From an uncultured delta proteobacterium (GTDB lineage Bacteria; Myxococcota_A; Polyangia; Polyangiales; Ga0077539), in the NCBI GenBank assembly GCA_903885885.1, contig CAISKJ010001257.1, positions 1 to 11,977 of the forward strand: a stretch of DNA of 11,977 nt. The letters run 5' to 3'. The notes below the pieces were generated by a model that saw nothing but the letters and a program-made list of their open reading frames with translations, had not been told where the DNA came from and did not search any database. A program made the position numbers and the translations under genes. Positions 1 through 6,586 of this stretch are shown in pieces. Position 1 is the first letter of the stretch, and every line of letters begins with the position of its first letter.

Positions 1-1
1 A

Positions 2-598
2 TACCGCCTCGCGGGCCGCACGGTGATGCTCACCGTGGGGCGTCTCACGCGGCGCAAGGGGCACGACATGGTGCTCCAGTCGCTCGCGCGGCTGCGCGCG
101 CAGGGCAAGCTCGGCGACGTGGCGTGGCTGGTGCTCTCCGACGGCGAGCTCGAGGGCGAGCTGCGCGCGCTCTGCTCGTCGCTGGGCCTCGACGACGTGG
201 TGCGCTGGGTGGGCCCGGTGCACCGCGCCGAGCTGCCGCGCTACTACGCCGCGGCGCAGCTCTTCGTGATGCCCAACCGCACGCTCGACGACGCCGACGT
301 CGAGGGCTTCGGCATGGTGTTTCTCGAGGCGAGCGCGGCGGGCCTCGCGGTGCTCGGCGGGCTGTCGGGCGGCGTGCCCGACGCGGTGAGCGACGGCGTG
401 AGCGGCGTGCTCGTCGACGGCGCCTCGCTCGACGCGGTGACGGCCGCCCTCCGCGACCTCTTGAACGACCCCGAGCGCCGCGCGACGCTGGGCGCGCAGG
501 GGCGCGCGTGGGCCCGACGCTTCTCGTGGAGGTCGGCCGCGGCCCGCGTGCGCGCCCTCTCGATGGGCGCGAGCGACCCGGGGCTCGACGCGCCGTGA
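2..598 (+). CDS. GT4-family glycosyltransferase, C-terminal part (5' end outside window)
   Basis: The reading frame is open from base 2, so the start lies upstream; the GTG at 23 is inside the domain, not a real start. The visible part is the nucleotide-sugar-binding Rossmann half of a GT-B retaining glycosyltransferase. It begins with the typical strand and loop 'TVGRLTRRKGHD' (the Arg and Lys usually contact the donor phosphates). Further on it has the family E-x7-E signature in 'EGFGMVFLEA', followed by a GG-rich loop 'GGLSGGVPDAV' and the usual closing helices. Such enzymes transfer a sugar from a nucleotide donor to a lipid, polysaccharide or small acceptor on the cytosolic face of the membrane. 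Donor and acceptor cannot be read here. The stop overlaps the start of the next gene by four bases (GTGA), so the two are probably co-translated. The family call is secure; the substrate is unknown. Confidence 0.9.
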   Translation, partial: YRLAGRTVMLTVGRLTRRKGHDMVLQSLARLRAQGKLGDVAWLVLSDGELEGELRALCSSLGLDDVVRWVGPVHRAELPRYYAAAQLFVMPNRTLDDADVEGFGMVFLEASAAGLAVLGGLSGGVPDAVSDGVSGVLVDGASLDAVTAALRDLLNDPERRATLGAQGRAWARRFSWRSAAARVRALSMGASDPGLDAP

Positions 599-1410
599 GG
601 CTCCTCGCGCTGGGCACGGGCACGTGCAACGGCGCGCCGCCGGGGCAGCGGCTGCGCATGCCGCCGCTCTTCGCGCTCGACGTGGCGGGCGACGGGGAGC
701 CTCCCGCGTGGATCGTGTTCGAGTGCAGCGAGGGCGCGCGCTGGCGGCTCACCGACGCGGGCGTCGACGCCCACCTGGTCGCGCACGTGGCCGTGTCGCA
801 CCCGCACCCCGATCACGCGGCGCTGCCGCAGTTCGCGCAGTCGCGCGCGTGCGAGGCGATCTTCGGGGATCGTCCGCGCGCGCCCACGCTGTCGGTGTAC
901 CTTCCGCCGCTGTCGGCCGCGACGCTGTCGTCGCTGTGGGCGTGGCACCAGCCCGAAGACGGCGGCCGCCCCTCGACGCGCATCGGCCTGCGCGTGGTGC
1001 CCACCTGGGACGGGTGGTCGGCGGAGGTGATGCCCGGCGTGACGTTGCGCGCCTTCGCGGTGAAGCACGGGCGCACGCCCGCGGTGGCGTTTCGCGTCGA
1101 GGCGCGCGGTCAGGTGTTCGCGTACTCGGGCGACGCGGGGCCCTGCGAGGGGCTCGCGCGCGCCGCGCGAGGGGCCGACCTCTTCGTGTGCGAGGCGGCC
1201 GCGCGCATCGGACAGGATATGTCAGCGACCTATGGGCACTGCAACCCGCGGCAGGCGGCCGACGTGGCGCGTGCGGCCGGGGCGGCGCGCCTGTGGCTCA
1301 CGCACTACAGCGGTCACGACGGGCGCGAAGAGATGCTCGACGACGCGCGCGCGAGCGGCTACGCCGGCGAGCTTCGCGTGGCGATCGATGGGGATGACGT
1401 GGTGTGGTGA
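595..1410 (+). CDS. metallo-beta-lactamase-fold hydrolase (RNase Z-like MBL protein)
   Basis: 271 residues if started at the GTG at 595, which overlaps the upstream stop as GTGA. An open frame runs further upstream, but it lies antisense-like over the glycosyltransferase with shadow-type Arg/Ala composition, and the protein proper begins 'MRLLALGTGTCNG', a normal MBL first strand. Metal ligands visible are the HxHxDH motif in 'SHPHPDH' (H69, H71, D73, H74), D180 in 'YSGDAG', and H237 in 'LTHYSG'. H215 in 'YGHCNP' is a further candidate. The layout resembles the RNase Z / phosphodiesterase-like branch of the superfamily, which hydrolyses phosphodiesters or related esters with two Zn ions. The sequence does not fix a substrate; tRNA 3'-processing is not implied. 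Coupling to a glycosyltransferase suggests a shared pathway, but this is only context. Confidence 0.88.
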   Translation: MRLLALGTGTCNGAPPGQRLRMPPLFALDVAGDGEPPAWIVFECSEGARWRLTDAGVDAHLVAHVAVSHPHPDHAALPQFAQSRACEAIFGDRPRAPTLSVYLPPLSAATLSSLWAWHQPEDGGRPSTRIGLRVVPTWDGWSAEVMPGVTLRAFAVKHGRTPAVAFRVEARGQVFAYSGDAGPCEGLARAARGADLFVCEAAARIGQDMSATYGHCNPRQAADVARAAGAARLWLTHYSGHDGREEMLDDARASGYAGELRVAIDGDDVVW

Positions 1411-1416
1411 CCGGAG

Positions 1417-1453
1417 CCCCCATCGGCCCGCGCGCGGCGCGGGGCAATGGGGG
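1417..1453. terminator. GC-rich hairpin between convergent genes, probable bidirectional terminator
   Basis: A perfect 7-bp outer stem (CCCCCAT at 1417-1423 with ATGGGGG at 1447-1453) encloses a second, nearly perfect stem (GCCC at 1426-1429 with GGGC at 1442-1445, then GCGC at 1430-1433 with GCGC at 1437-1440, one bulged G, 3-nt loop). It starts 6 bases after the MBL gene's stop and 27 bases beyond the stop of the convergent RNA-binding protein gene. No clear U-tract follows on either strand, so intrinsic termination is plausible but unproven. Confidence 0.5.
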
Positions 1454-1480
1454 AGGTCATCGGGGCGCTACGGCGACCGG

Positions 1481-2284
1481 TCAGTCGTCTTCGACGTCCC
1501 AGCGGGTGTTGTTCGACCGGCGGTCGTTGCGGCCGCGGGCGGGCGAGGCCTCACCCTCGGTCTTGCGCTTCTTCGAGTAGTCGGTCTTGCCGCCGGGCTT
1601 GGCGGGCGGGCCGAAGCGGTTGCCCACGGGGCCGCCGGGCGAGGGGGGGCCGCCGCCGGGAGGGGCGCCGAAGCCGCCGCCCGCACCGCGAGGGGCCGCG
1701 CCGCCCGGAGACTTCGGGAGCGCGACGTTGACCACCAGGGGACGAGCGCGGAGGAGCGCGCCCTTGAGCTGATCGACCGCGGCGCGAGCCGCGTCGGCCG
1801 AGCCCACCGTGACGAAGCCGAAGCCGCGGCGCCGACCGTCGGGGTCGAGCGGGAGGTGCACGCGCGTCACCGAGTCGACGCCCTGCGCGCGCAGGAGCGT
1901 CTCGACCTCTTCGGGGGTCGCGTCGTAGGGGAGATTGCCCACGTAGAGCGTGCGGTCAGACGTGTCGACCGCAGGGCCGCGAGGACCGCCACCGAGGGGA
2001 CGCTCACCGCGCTGAGGGGGCTCGGCCTTGAAGCGCCGAACCGAAATGGAAGCGTCGCCCAGCACGTGTCCGTCGAGCATCGAGAGGGCGCGCTCGACGT
2101 CTTCGGGCGACGACAGCGTCACGAACGCAAACCCTCGCGGACGTCCAGTCATCCTGTCGCGCGGAATGCTCAGGTCTACCACCTGCGTATTGGCACCCGT
2201 GAACAGGTCGCGCAACACCACGTCGGTGATGCTGTCGGGCAGGCCAGCCACGAACAGCTTCTGCGCGTCATCATTCGAAATCAT
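1481..2284 (-). CDS. tandem-RRM RNA-binding protein with Gly/Pro-rich basic tail
   Basis: 267 residues from the ATG at 2284, preceded by a GGAG ribosome-binding site about 8 bases upstream. The frame stays open further 5', but that part is Arg-rich with no domain. Two RNA-recognition motifs are clear. RRM1 (about residues 9-86) has RNP2 'LFVAGL' and RNP1 'RGFAFVTL'. RRM2 (about 112-188) has RNP2 'LYVGNL' and RNP1 'RGFGFVTV'. Both keep the aromatic residues that stack on RNA bases. The tail (about 191-267) is Gly/Pro-rich, then highly charged (KKRK, RGRNDRR), probably flexible and RNA-contacting. Bacterial RRM proteins, known best in cyanobacteria and some Gram-negative lineages, are usually short with one RRM, so two in tandem is unusual. 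Likely role: cytosolic single-stranded RNA binding, perhaps post-transcriptional control. It is transcribed away from the phosphonate operon and shares its upstream region with it. Confidence 0.93.
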   Translation of the reverse strand: MISNDDAQKLFVAGLPDSITDVVLRDLFTGANTQVVDLSIPRDRMTGRPRGFAFVTLSSPEDVERALSMLDGHVLGDASISVRRFKAEPPQRGERPLGGGPRGPAVDTSDRTLYVGNLPYDATPEEVETLLRAQGVDSVTRVHLPLDPDGRRRGFGFVTVGSADAARAAVDQLKGALLRARPLVVNVALPKSPGGAAPRGAGGGFGAPPGGGPPSPGGPVGNRFGPPAKPGGKTDYSKKRKTEGEASPARGRNDRRSNNTRWDVEDD

Positions 2285-2380
2285 CGCTTCGTCTCCATCG
2301 CGCGCCGGAATGGCGCGTGCTCCTTCAGTCTCTGGTGGGTGACTCTCAGGGCGCGCGGACCGCTGCCGCGCTGGGTAGCG

Positions 2381-2409
2381 CTCATAGCGCGTTCTGATCC
2401 CTCTGCACA
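2381..2409 (-). promoter_or_regulatory. weak candidate sigma-70-type promoter for the RRM gene
   Basis: On the minus strand TGTGCA (2409-2404) and TATGAG (2386-2381) are separated by 17 bases, matching 3/6 and 4/6 of the consensus. It would give an untranslated leader of roughly 90 bases. The match is weak and could be chance. Confidence 0.2.
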
Positions 2410-2481
2410 GCCCCTTGTGACCCCAAACACCGTCGCGGACCCTACACCCGACCCGCCGCGCGGCGCACGGTCTTTCACGCT

Positions 2482-2497
2482 CGCGTGGCGCCACGCG
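2482..2497. repeat. perfect 16-bp palindrome, possible operator
   Basis: CGCGTGGC followed immediately by GCCACGCG, an uninterrupted perfect palindrome in the divergent intergenic region, 147 bases before the operon start. Its size and position suit a dimeric regulator site, but short GC palindromes are common in DNA of this composition. Confidence 0.4.
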
Positions 2498-2508
2498 CGC
2501 AACCCATC

Positions 2509-2526
2509 TGCGTAGGCGTTTACGCA
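2509..2526. repeat. inverted repeat TGCGTA-N6-TACGCA, possible operator
   Basis: Perfect 6-bp half-sites spaced by six bases, 12 bases downstream of the 16-bp palindrome. The 12-bp centre-to-centre half-site spacing is compatible with a dimeric helix-turn-helix regulator binding. No regulator gene is present in the window. Confidence 0.35.
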
Positions 2527-2629
2527 CTGAGCGGGAGGCGGCGGCGGTTGCTTCCCTGCCGCGCCAAGTTGGAGTAGACCGCGCGTCGGCAGAGCCCATA
2601 AGACCGTTCTGCTCAGACGCAACGATCGC

Positions 2630-2634
2630 GGGGA
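2630..2634 (+). promoter_or_regulatory. ribosome-binding site of the PEP mutase gene
   Basis: GGGGA lies 9 bases upstream of the GTG at 2644. It supports that GTG over the internal ATG at 2671, which would remove the N-terminal residues 'KKTTQLKH' typical of PEP mutases. Confidence 0.55.
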
Positions 2635-2643
2635 CGCACCATC

Positions 2644-4251
2644 GTGAAGAAGACGACGCAACTCAAGCACATGATCAACCGCCCGGAGCTCGCCTTCCTG
2701 ATGGAAGCGCACAACGGGCTCAGCGCGAAGGTGGCCGAAGAGGCCGGCTTCGAGGGCATCTGGGGCAGCGGTCTGAGCATCTCCGCCGCCCTCGGCGTGC
2801 GCGATCACAACGAGGCCTCGTGGACGCAGGTGCTCGAGGTGGCCGAGTTCATGGCCGACGCCACCACGGTGCCCATTCTGCTCGACGGCGACACGGGCTA
2901 CGGCGATTTCAACTCCATGCGCCGGCTCATTCGCAAGCTCGAGCAGCGCGGCGTCGCGGGCGTGTGCATCGAAGACAAGATCTTCCCCAAGACCAACAGC
3001 TTCATTCGCGGCTCGGCGCAGCCGCTGGCCACCATTGAAGAGTTTTCGGGCAAGATCAAGGCGGGCAAGGACGCCCAGTCGGACAGCGATTTCGTGATCG
3101 TGGCCCGCGTCGAGGCCTTCATCGCCGGCTGGGGCTTCGAAGAGGCCATGAAGCGCGCCGAGGCCTATCGCCTCGCGGGCGCCGACGCCATTCTCATGCA
3201 CTCGGCGCTGCGCAACCCCACGGAGATCCTTCAGTTCATGAAGGCCTGGGCGGGCCGCCTCCCCGTGGTGATCGTGCCCACGAAGTACTACCAGACGCCC
3301 ACCGACGTGTTCCGCGAGGCGGGCGTCTCGACGGTGATCTGGGCCAACCATCTCATGCGCTCGGCCATCACCGCGATGAAGGGCACCGCCGCGCAGATCT
3401 TCAAGGATCAGGCGCTGCTCAACGTCGAAGACAAGGTGGCCACCCTGCAAGAGGTGTTTCACCTCCAGGGCGAGAGCGAGCTCGAAGAGGCCGAGAAGCG
3501 CTACCTCCCGAAGCACGGCCGTCAGACGCGCGCCATCGTGCTCGCGGCGTCGCAGGGCGAGGCCCTCGGCGAGCTCACCGCCGACCGCCCCAAGGCGATG
3601 GTCAACGTGGGGGGCAAGGCCCTCCTCTGGCACATTCTCGACACGTACCGCGCCGCGGGCGTGAAAGACCTCGCGGTGGTGCGCGGCTACAAGAAGGCCG
3701 CCGTCAACCTCACCAACGTGAAGTACTTCGACAACGACGCCTACGCGACCACGCAAGAGGTCGCCTCGCTCGCGTGCGCCGTCGAGGCCGTCGAGGGCGA
3801 CGTGATCGTCTCCTACGGCGACGTGCTCCTCAAGAAGTACATCGTGCAGGAGCTCGTCGAGACCGACGACGACTTCGTCGTGATGGTCGATTCGAACTAC
3901 CACGAGTCGCGCAACAAGGGCCGCGCGGCCGACTACGTCACGTGCTCCGAGCCCAGCTCGAAGCGCGCGTTCTACAACACCGTCACGCTCAAGAGCGTGC
4001 GGCCCGAGAGCGACGCCGACGTGCACGGCGAGTGGATGGGCGTGGTGAAGTTCTCGCAGCGCGGCGCCAAGGTGGTGGCCGACAAGCTCCGCGGCCTCGC
4101 CACCGAGCCCGAGCGCCTGCGCACCATGAAGCTCCCCGACCTGCTGCAGCTCCTCGTGCAGGGCGGCCACGCGGTGCGGGTCATCTACACCAGCGGCCAC
4201 TGGCTCGACGTCGACTCCGTCGACGACGTGCTCGTCGGCGCGCAGTTCTAG
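2644..4251 (+). CDS. pepM: bifunctional phosphoenolpyruvate mutase / nucleotidyltransferase
   Basis: 535 residues, a two-domain fusion. Residues 1 to about 290 are PEP mutase, which isomerises phosphoenolpyruvate to phosphonopyruvate and forms the C-P bond. It carries the diagnostic 'EDKIFPKTNS' (110-119), Mg-site acidic residues in 'LLDGDTGYGDFN' (D81, D83), substrate loop 'WGSGLSISA', R155 and H186. The domain is close to the well-studied animal and bacterial enzymes throughout. Residues from about 296 form a nucleotidyltransferase of the RmlA/LicC type, with 'DRPKAMV' (K317), metal Asp D392 in 'SYGDVLL' and the C-terminal 'WLDVDSVDD'. Related PntC enzymes attach CMP to 2-aminoethylphosphonate. 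The phosphate-binding loop is atypical: 'AASQGEALGELT' replaces the usual 'AAGxGxRLxxLT', losing one Gly and the Arg. It is the first gene of the operon, 64 bases before ppd. The mutase call is near certain; the activity of the second domain is less so. Confidence 0.96.
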   Translation: MKKTTQLKHMINRPELAFLMEAHNGLSAKVAEEAGFEGIWGSGLSISAALGVRDHNEASWTQVLEVAEFMADATTVPILLDGDTGYGDFNSMRRLIRKLEQRGVAGVCIEDKIFPKTNSFIRGSAQPLATIEEFSGKIKAGKDAQSDSDFVIVARVEAFIAGWGFEEAMKRAEAYRLAGADAILMHSALRNPTEILQFMKAWAGRLPVVIVPTKYYQTPTDVFREAGVSTVIWANHLMRSAITAMKGTAAQIFKDQALLNVEDKVATLQEVFHLQGESELEEAEKRYLPKHGRQTRAIVLAASQGEALGELTADRPKAMVNVGGKALLWHILDTYRAAGVKDLAVVRGYKKAAVNLTNVKYFDNDAYATTQEVASLACAVEAVEGDVIVSYGDVLLKKYIVQELVETDDDFVVMVDSNYHESRNKGRAADYVTCSEPSSKRAFYNTVTLKSVRPESDADVHGEWMGVVKFSQRGAKVVADKLRGLATEPERLRTMKLPDLLQLLVQGGHAVRVIYTSGHWLDVDSVDDVLVGAQF

Positions 4252-4315
4252 GCCCCTCCGCCGCTCCACTCTCTCCCCTCTGTCCGATACCGCCTCCGAG
4301 AAAGACATCACTCCC

Positions 4316-5464
4316 ATGATCAAGGCCGAGACCTTCGTCGACGCGACCAGGGCCTACGGGTTCGCCCTGTGGACGGGCGTGCCGTGCTCGTACCTCAAGC
4401 CCTTCATCAACTACGTGATCGACGAGCCGTCGCTCGCGTACATCGGCGCCGCCAACGAGGGCGACGCGGTGGCCATCGCGTCGGGCGCCGACCTCGGCGG
4501 CAAGCGCGCCGTGGTGATGTTTCAAAACTCGGGCTTCGGCAACACCGTGAACCCGATCACCTCGCTCAACATGATCGCCAAGATCCCGGTGCTGGTGATC
4601 ACCACGCTGCGCGGCGAGCCCGGCGGCGCCCACGACGAGCCGCAGCACGAGCTCATGGGGCAGATCACCGGCGGCCTCTTCGACCTCATGCAGGTGCCCT
4701 GGGAGTACTTCCCCACCGAAGACTCGCAGGTCGCCGCCGTGATCGAGCGCGCCGTGGCCCACATGGACAAGACCCATACCCCCTATGGGCTCGTGATGAA
4801 GAAAGACTCCGTCGCCGACCACAAGCTCAAGTCGAAGCCGCAGCCCAAGGGCATCGCGCCCTTCGCTGTGGCGCCGTGGTCGTACGCCGAGACGCTCCCC
4901 ACGCGCCGCGAGGTGCTCGCGGCCGTGCAGAAGGCCGAGCGCGCCACCGACGCCCTCGTGGCCACCACGGGCTTCACGGGCCGCTCGCTCTACGCCCTCG
5001 ATGACCGCGCCAACCAGCTCTACATGGTGGGCTCCATGGGCTGCGCGAGCACCTTCGGCCTCGGCCTCGCGTGGGCGCAGCCGCAGCGCCGGGTCATCGT
5101 GCTCGACGGCGACGGCGCCGTGCTCATGCGCATGAGCGCCCTCGCCACGCTGGGCTACGAGCGCCCGAAGAACCTCCTGCACATCGTGATCGACAACGAG
5201 GTGCACGACTCGACCGGCGGGCAGAGCACCGTGTCGCACTCCATCGACTTCGCGGGCGTGGCCGCGGCGTGCGGCTACACCCGCGTGATTCGCGCGCACT
5301 CGGCCGCCGAGGTCGAAGAGATCGTGCGGTCGCAGAGCGACGAGCTCACCTTCGTGCACGTGAAGACGGCGCCCGGCGAGTCGGGCAGCCTCCCGCGCCC
5401 CAAGGAGACGCCCGCGCAGGTCGCCGACCGCATGCGCGCCTGGCTCAAGGAGACGTCGGCGTGA
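4316..5464 (+). CDS. ppd: phosphonopyruvate decarboxylase (ThDP-dependent)
   Basis: 382 residues, normal family length. It decarboxylates phosphonopyruvate to phosphonoacetaldehyde, the irreversible step that pulls the unfavourable PEP mutase reaction forward. The N-terminal pyrimidine-binding half has 'TGVPCSYLKPF' and catalytic E48 in 'AANEGDAV', which activates the thiamine cofactor. The C-terminal half has the diphosphate/Mg motif starting 'DGDGAVLMRM' (264-273) and ending with N294 in 'VIDNEVHDSTGGQ', the hallmark of Ppd as opposed to sulfopyruvate decarboxylase. The start is an ATG with only a weak GAGAAAG about 11 bases upstream. The 64-base gap before it is pyrimidine-rich and holds no gene or obvious hairpin, so read-through from the PEP mutase gene is expected. 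The stop overlaps the next gene. Confidence 0.96.
   Translation: MIKAETFVDATRAYGFALWTGVPCSYLKPFINYVIDEPSLAYIGAANEGDAVAIASGADLGGKRAVVMFQNSGFGNTVNPITSLNMIAKIPVLVITTLRGEPGGAHDEPQHELMGQITGGLFDLMQVPWEYFPTEDSQVAAVIERAVAHMDKTHTPYGLVMKKDSVADHKLKSKPQPKGIAPFAVAPWSYAETLPTRREVLAAVQKAERATDALVATTGFTGRSLYALDDRANQLYMVGSMGCASTFGLGLAWAQPQRRVIVLDGDGAVLMRMSALATLGYERPKNLLHIVIDNEVHDSTGGQSTVSHSIDFAGVAAACGYTRVIRAHSAAEVEEIVRSQSDELTFVHVKTAPGESGSLPRPKETPAQVADRMRAWLKETSA
5447..5452 (+). promoter_or_regulatory. ribosome-binding site inside ppd that sets the transaminase start
   Basis: AAGGAG, a strong Shine-Dalgarno sequence, lies within the last codons of ppd, 8 bases before the GTG at 5461. The GTG overlaps the ppd stop as GTGA. 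This fixes the start and indicates coupled translation of the two enzymes. Confidence 0.75.
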
Positions 5465-6558
5465 GTCGCACGAGACTCCTCAACCCCGGGCCCGTCACCC
5501 TCACCGAGCGCGTGCGCGGGGCCCTCACGCGCGAAGACCTCTGCCATCGCGAGGCTGAGTTCGCGGCCCTGCAGCTCGACGTGCGCGGGCGCCTCGAGCG
5601 CATCTACGACGGCGTCGCGGGCGCGTACGTCGCCGTGATGCTCACGGGCTCGGGCACTGCCGCCGTCGAGGCGATGGTGGGCTCGCTCGTGCCCAAGAAC
5701 GGCCACGCCCTCGTGGTGGCCAACGGCGTCTACGGCGACCGCATGGCGCAGATGCTCGCCGCGCAGGGCAAGCGCTTCACCGTGGTGGCCGCCGACTGGC
5801 TCCGCGACATCGACCTCGCGGCCGTCGAGCAGCACCTCGCGAGCGATGCCTCCATCACGCACGTGCTCTCGGTGCACCACGAGACCACCACGGGGCGCCT
5901 CAACTCCGTCGCGGCCCTCGGCGCGCTCTGCAAGAAGTACGATCGCGCGTTTCTCCTCGACGGCGTGAGCTCCTTCGGCGGCGAGGACATTCGCTTCGAG
6001 GAGTGGAACCTCGAGGCCGTCGCGGGCACGGCGAACAAGTGCCTCCACGGCGTGCCGGGCATCTCCTTCGCGCTCGTGAAGAAGTCGGTGTTCGCCGCGC
6101 GCGCGAGCGGCGCCACGAGCGTGTACCTCGACCTCTGGCGCCACTGGAAGGAGCAGCAGGGCGGCTGGTCGCCCTTCACGCAGTCGGTCCACGTGGTGTA
6201 CGCGCTGCAAGAGGCGCTCGCCGAGATGGAGTCGCAGGGCGGCTGGCGCGCGCGCTGCGCCGAGTACGCGCGCCGCGCGGGCCTCGTGCGGGGCGTGCTG
6301 CGCGAGCTGGGCGTGGCGTACTTTCTCGAAGACGGCGAGCGGGCGAGCTCGTCGATTCTCACGGCCTTCGCGGTGCCCGCGCACGTCACCTACGACGCGC
6401 TGCACGACGGGCTCAAGGCGCGAGGCTTCGTGATCTACGCGGGGCAGGGCCCGTACCTCGGCAAGATGTTTCGCATCGCGGTGATGGGCGACCTCACCGC
6501 GACGGACCTCGACGAGCTCGCCGCGGGGCTCCGCGCGATCATCGCGCCCGCTGGCTGA
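5461..6558 (+). CDS. phnW: 2-aminoethylphosphonate transaminase (class V, PhnW/AepZ family)
   Basis: 365 residues from the GTG at 5461, matching the family length and its usual N-terminus ('LLNPGPVTLTERV', 'DLCHREAEF'). The open frame extends upstream only as a shadow of ppd. It is a fold-type I PLP enzyme with Schiff-base lysine K193 in 'GTANKCLHGVPG', D167 in 'LLDGVSSFGGE' pairing with the pyridine nitrogen, phosphate-cup 'GSGTAAVEA' (63-71), 'HHETTTG' (139-145) and R338 in 'MFRIAVMGD' for carboxylate binding. The same family works catabolically (AEP plus pyruvate) or biosynthetically. Directly behind pepM and ppd, with no phosphonatase or transporter nearby, it most likely aminates phosphonoacetaldehyde to 2-aminoethylphosphonate. 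The symbol denotes the family; aepZ would fit the biosynthetic direction. The next start is 28 bases away. Confidence 0.95.
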   Translation: MSRTRLLNPGPVTLTERVRGALTREDLCHREAEFAALQLDVRGRLERIYDGVAGAYVAVMLTGSGTAAVEAMVGSLVPKNGHALVVANGVYGDRMAQMLAAQGKRFTVVAADWLRDIDLAAVEQHLASDASITHVLSVHHETTTGRLNSVAALGALCKKYDRAFLLDGVSSFGGEDIRFEEWNLEAVAGTANKCLHGVPGISFALVKKSVFAARASGATSVYLDLWRHWKEQQGGWSPFTQSVHVVYALQEALAEMESQGGWRARCAEYARRAGLVRGVLRELGVAYFLEDGERASSSILTAFAVPAHVTYDALHDGLKARGFVIYAGQGPYLGKMFRIAVMGDLTATDLDELAAGLRAIIAPAG

Positions 6559-6586
6559 ACGACGCAGACCGCACCGACGAGGCGCC

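Larger units (their letters stand above)
2285..2643. other. divergent intergenic region between RRM gene and phosphonate operon
   Basis: 359 bases without a convincing gene. The long open frames across it are extensions of the flanking genes or antisense shadows with Arg/Ala/Pro-rich composition. Base composition is somewhat less GC-rich than in the flanking coding sequence. It should hold promoters in both directions. I see two inverted repeats (2482-2497 and 2509-2526), a weak possible minus-strand promoter (2381-2409) and the ribosome-binding site of the operon at its right end. No convincing plus-strand -35/-10 pair was found: CATAAG at 2597-2602 resembles a -10, but no -35 lies at normal spacing. 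Confidence 0.7.

Noticed and set aside
2285..2599. Upstream extension of the RRM protein to a start at 2599
   Set aside because: The extra 105 residues are Arg-rich without a domain, and the ATG at 2284 has a good GGAG ribosome-binding site and leads straight into RRM1.
2548..2602. Plus-strand promoter for the operon built from TTGCTT or TTGGAG with CATAAG
   Set aside because: No pair has acceptable spacing and match (TTGGAG to CATAAG is 22 bases; TTGCTT has no fair -10 at 16-18 bases).
2281..4323. 680-residue minus-strand open frame opposite the PEP mutase gene
   Set aside because: Composition (His, Val, Leu, Arg, Ala-rich 'HDHHDEVV' style) is typical of the antisense frame of a high-GC gene; the opposite strand carries an unmistakable enzyme.
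5071..5460. Extension of the transaminase frame upstream into ppd
   Set aside because: It is a shadow of ppd; the GTG at 5461 has AAGGAG upstream and gives the family-typical N-terminus.
2644..6558. Phosphonate degradation (phn) locus
   Set aside because: PEP mutase and phosphonopyruvate decarboxylase form C-P bonds and products; no phosphonatase, C-P lyase or phosphonate transporter is visible.
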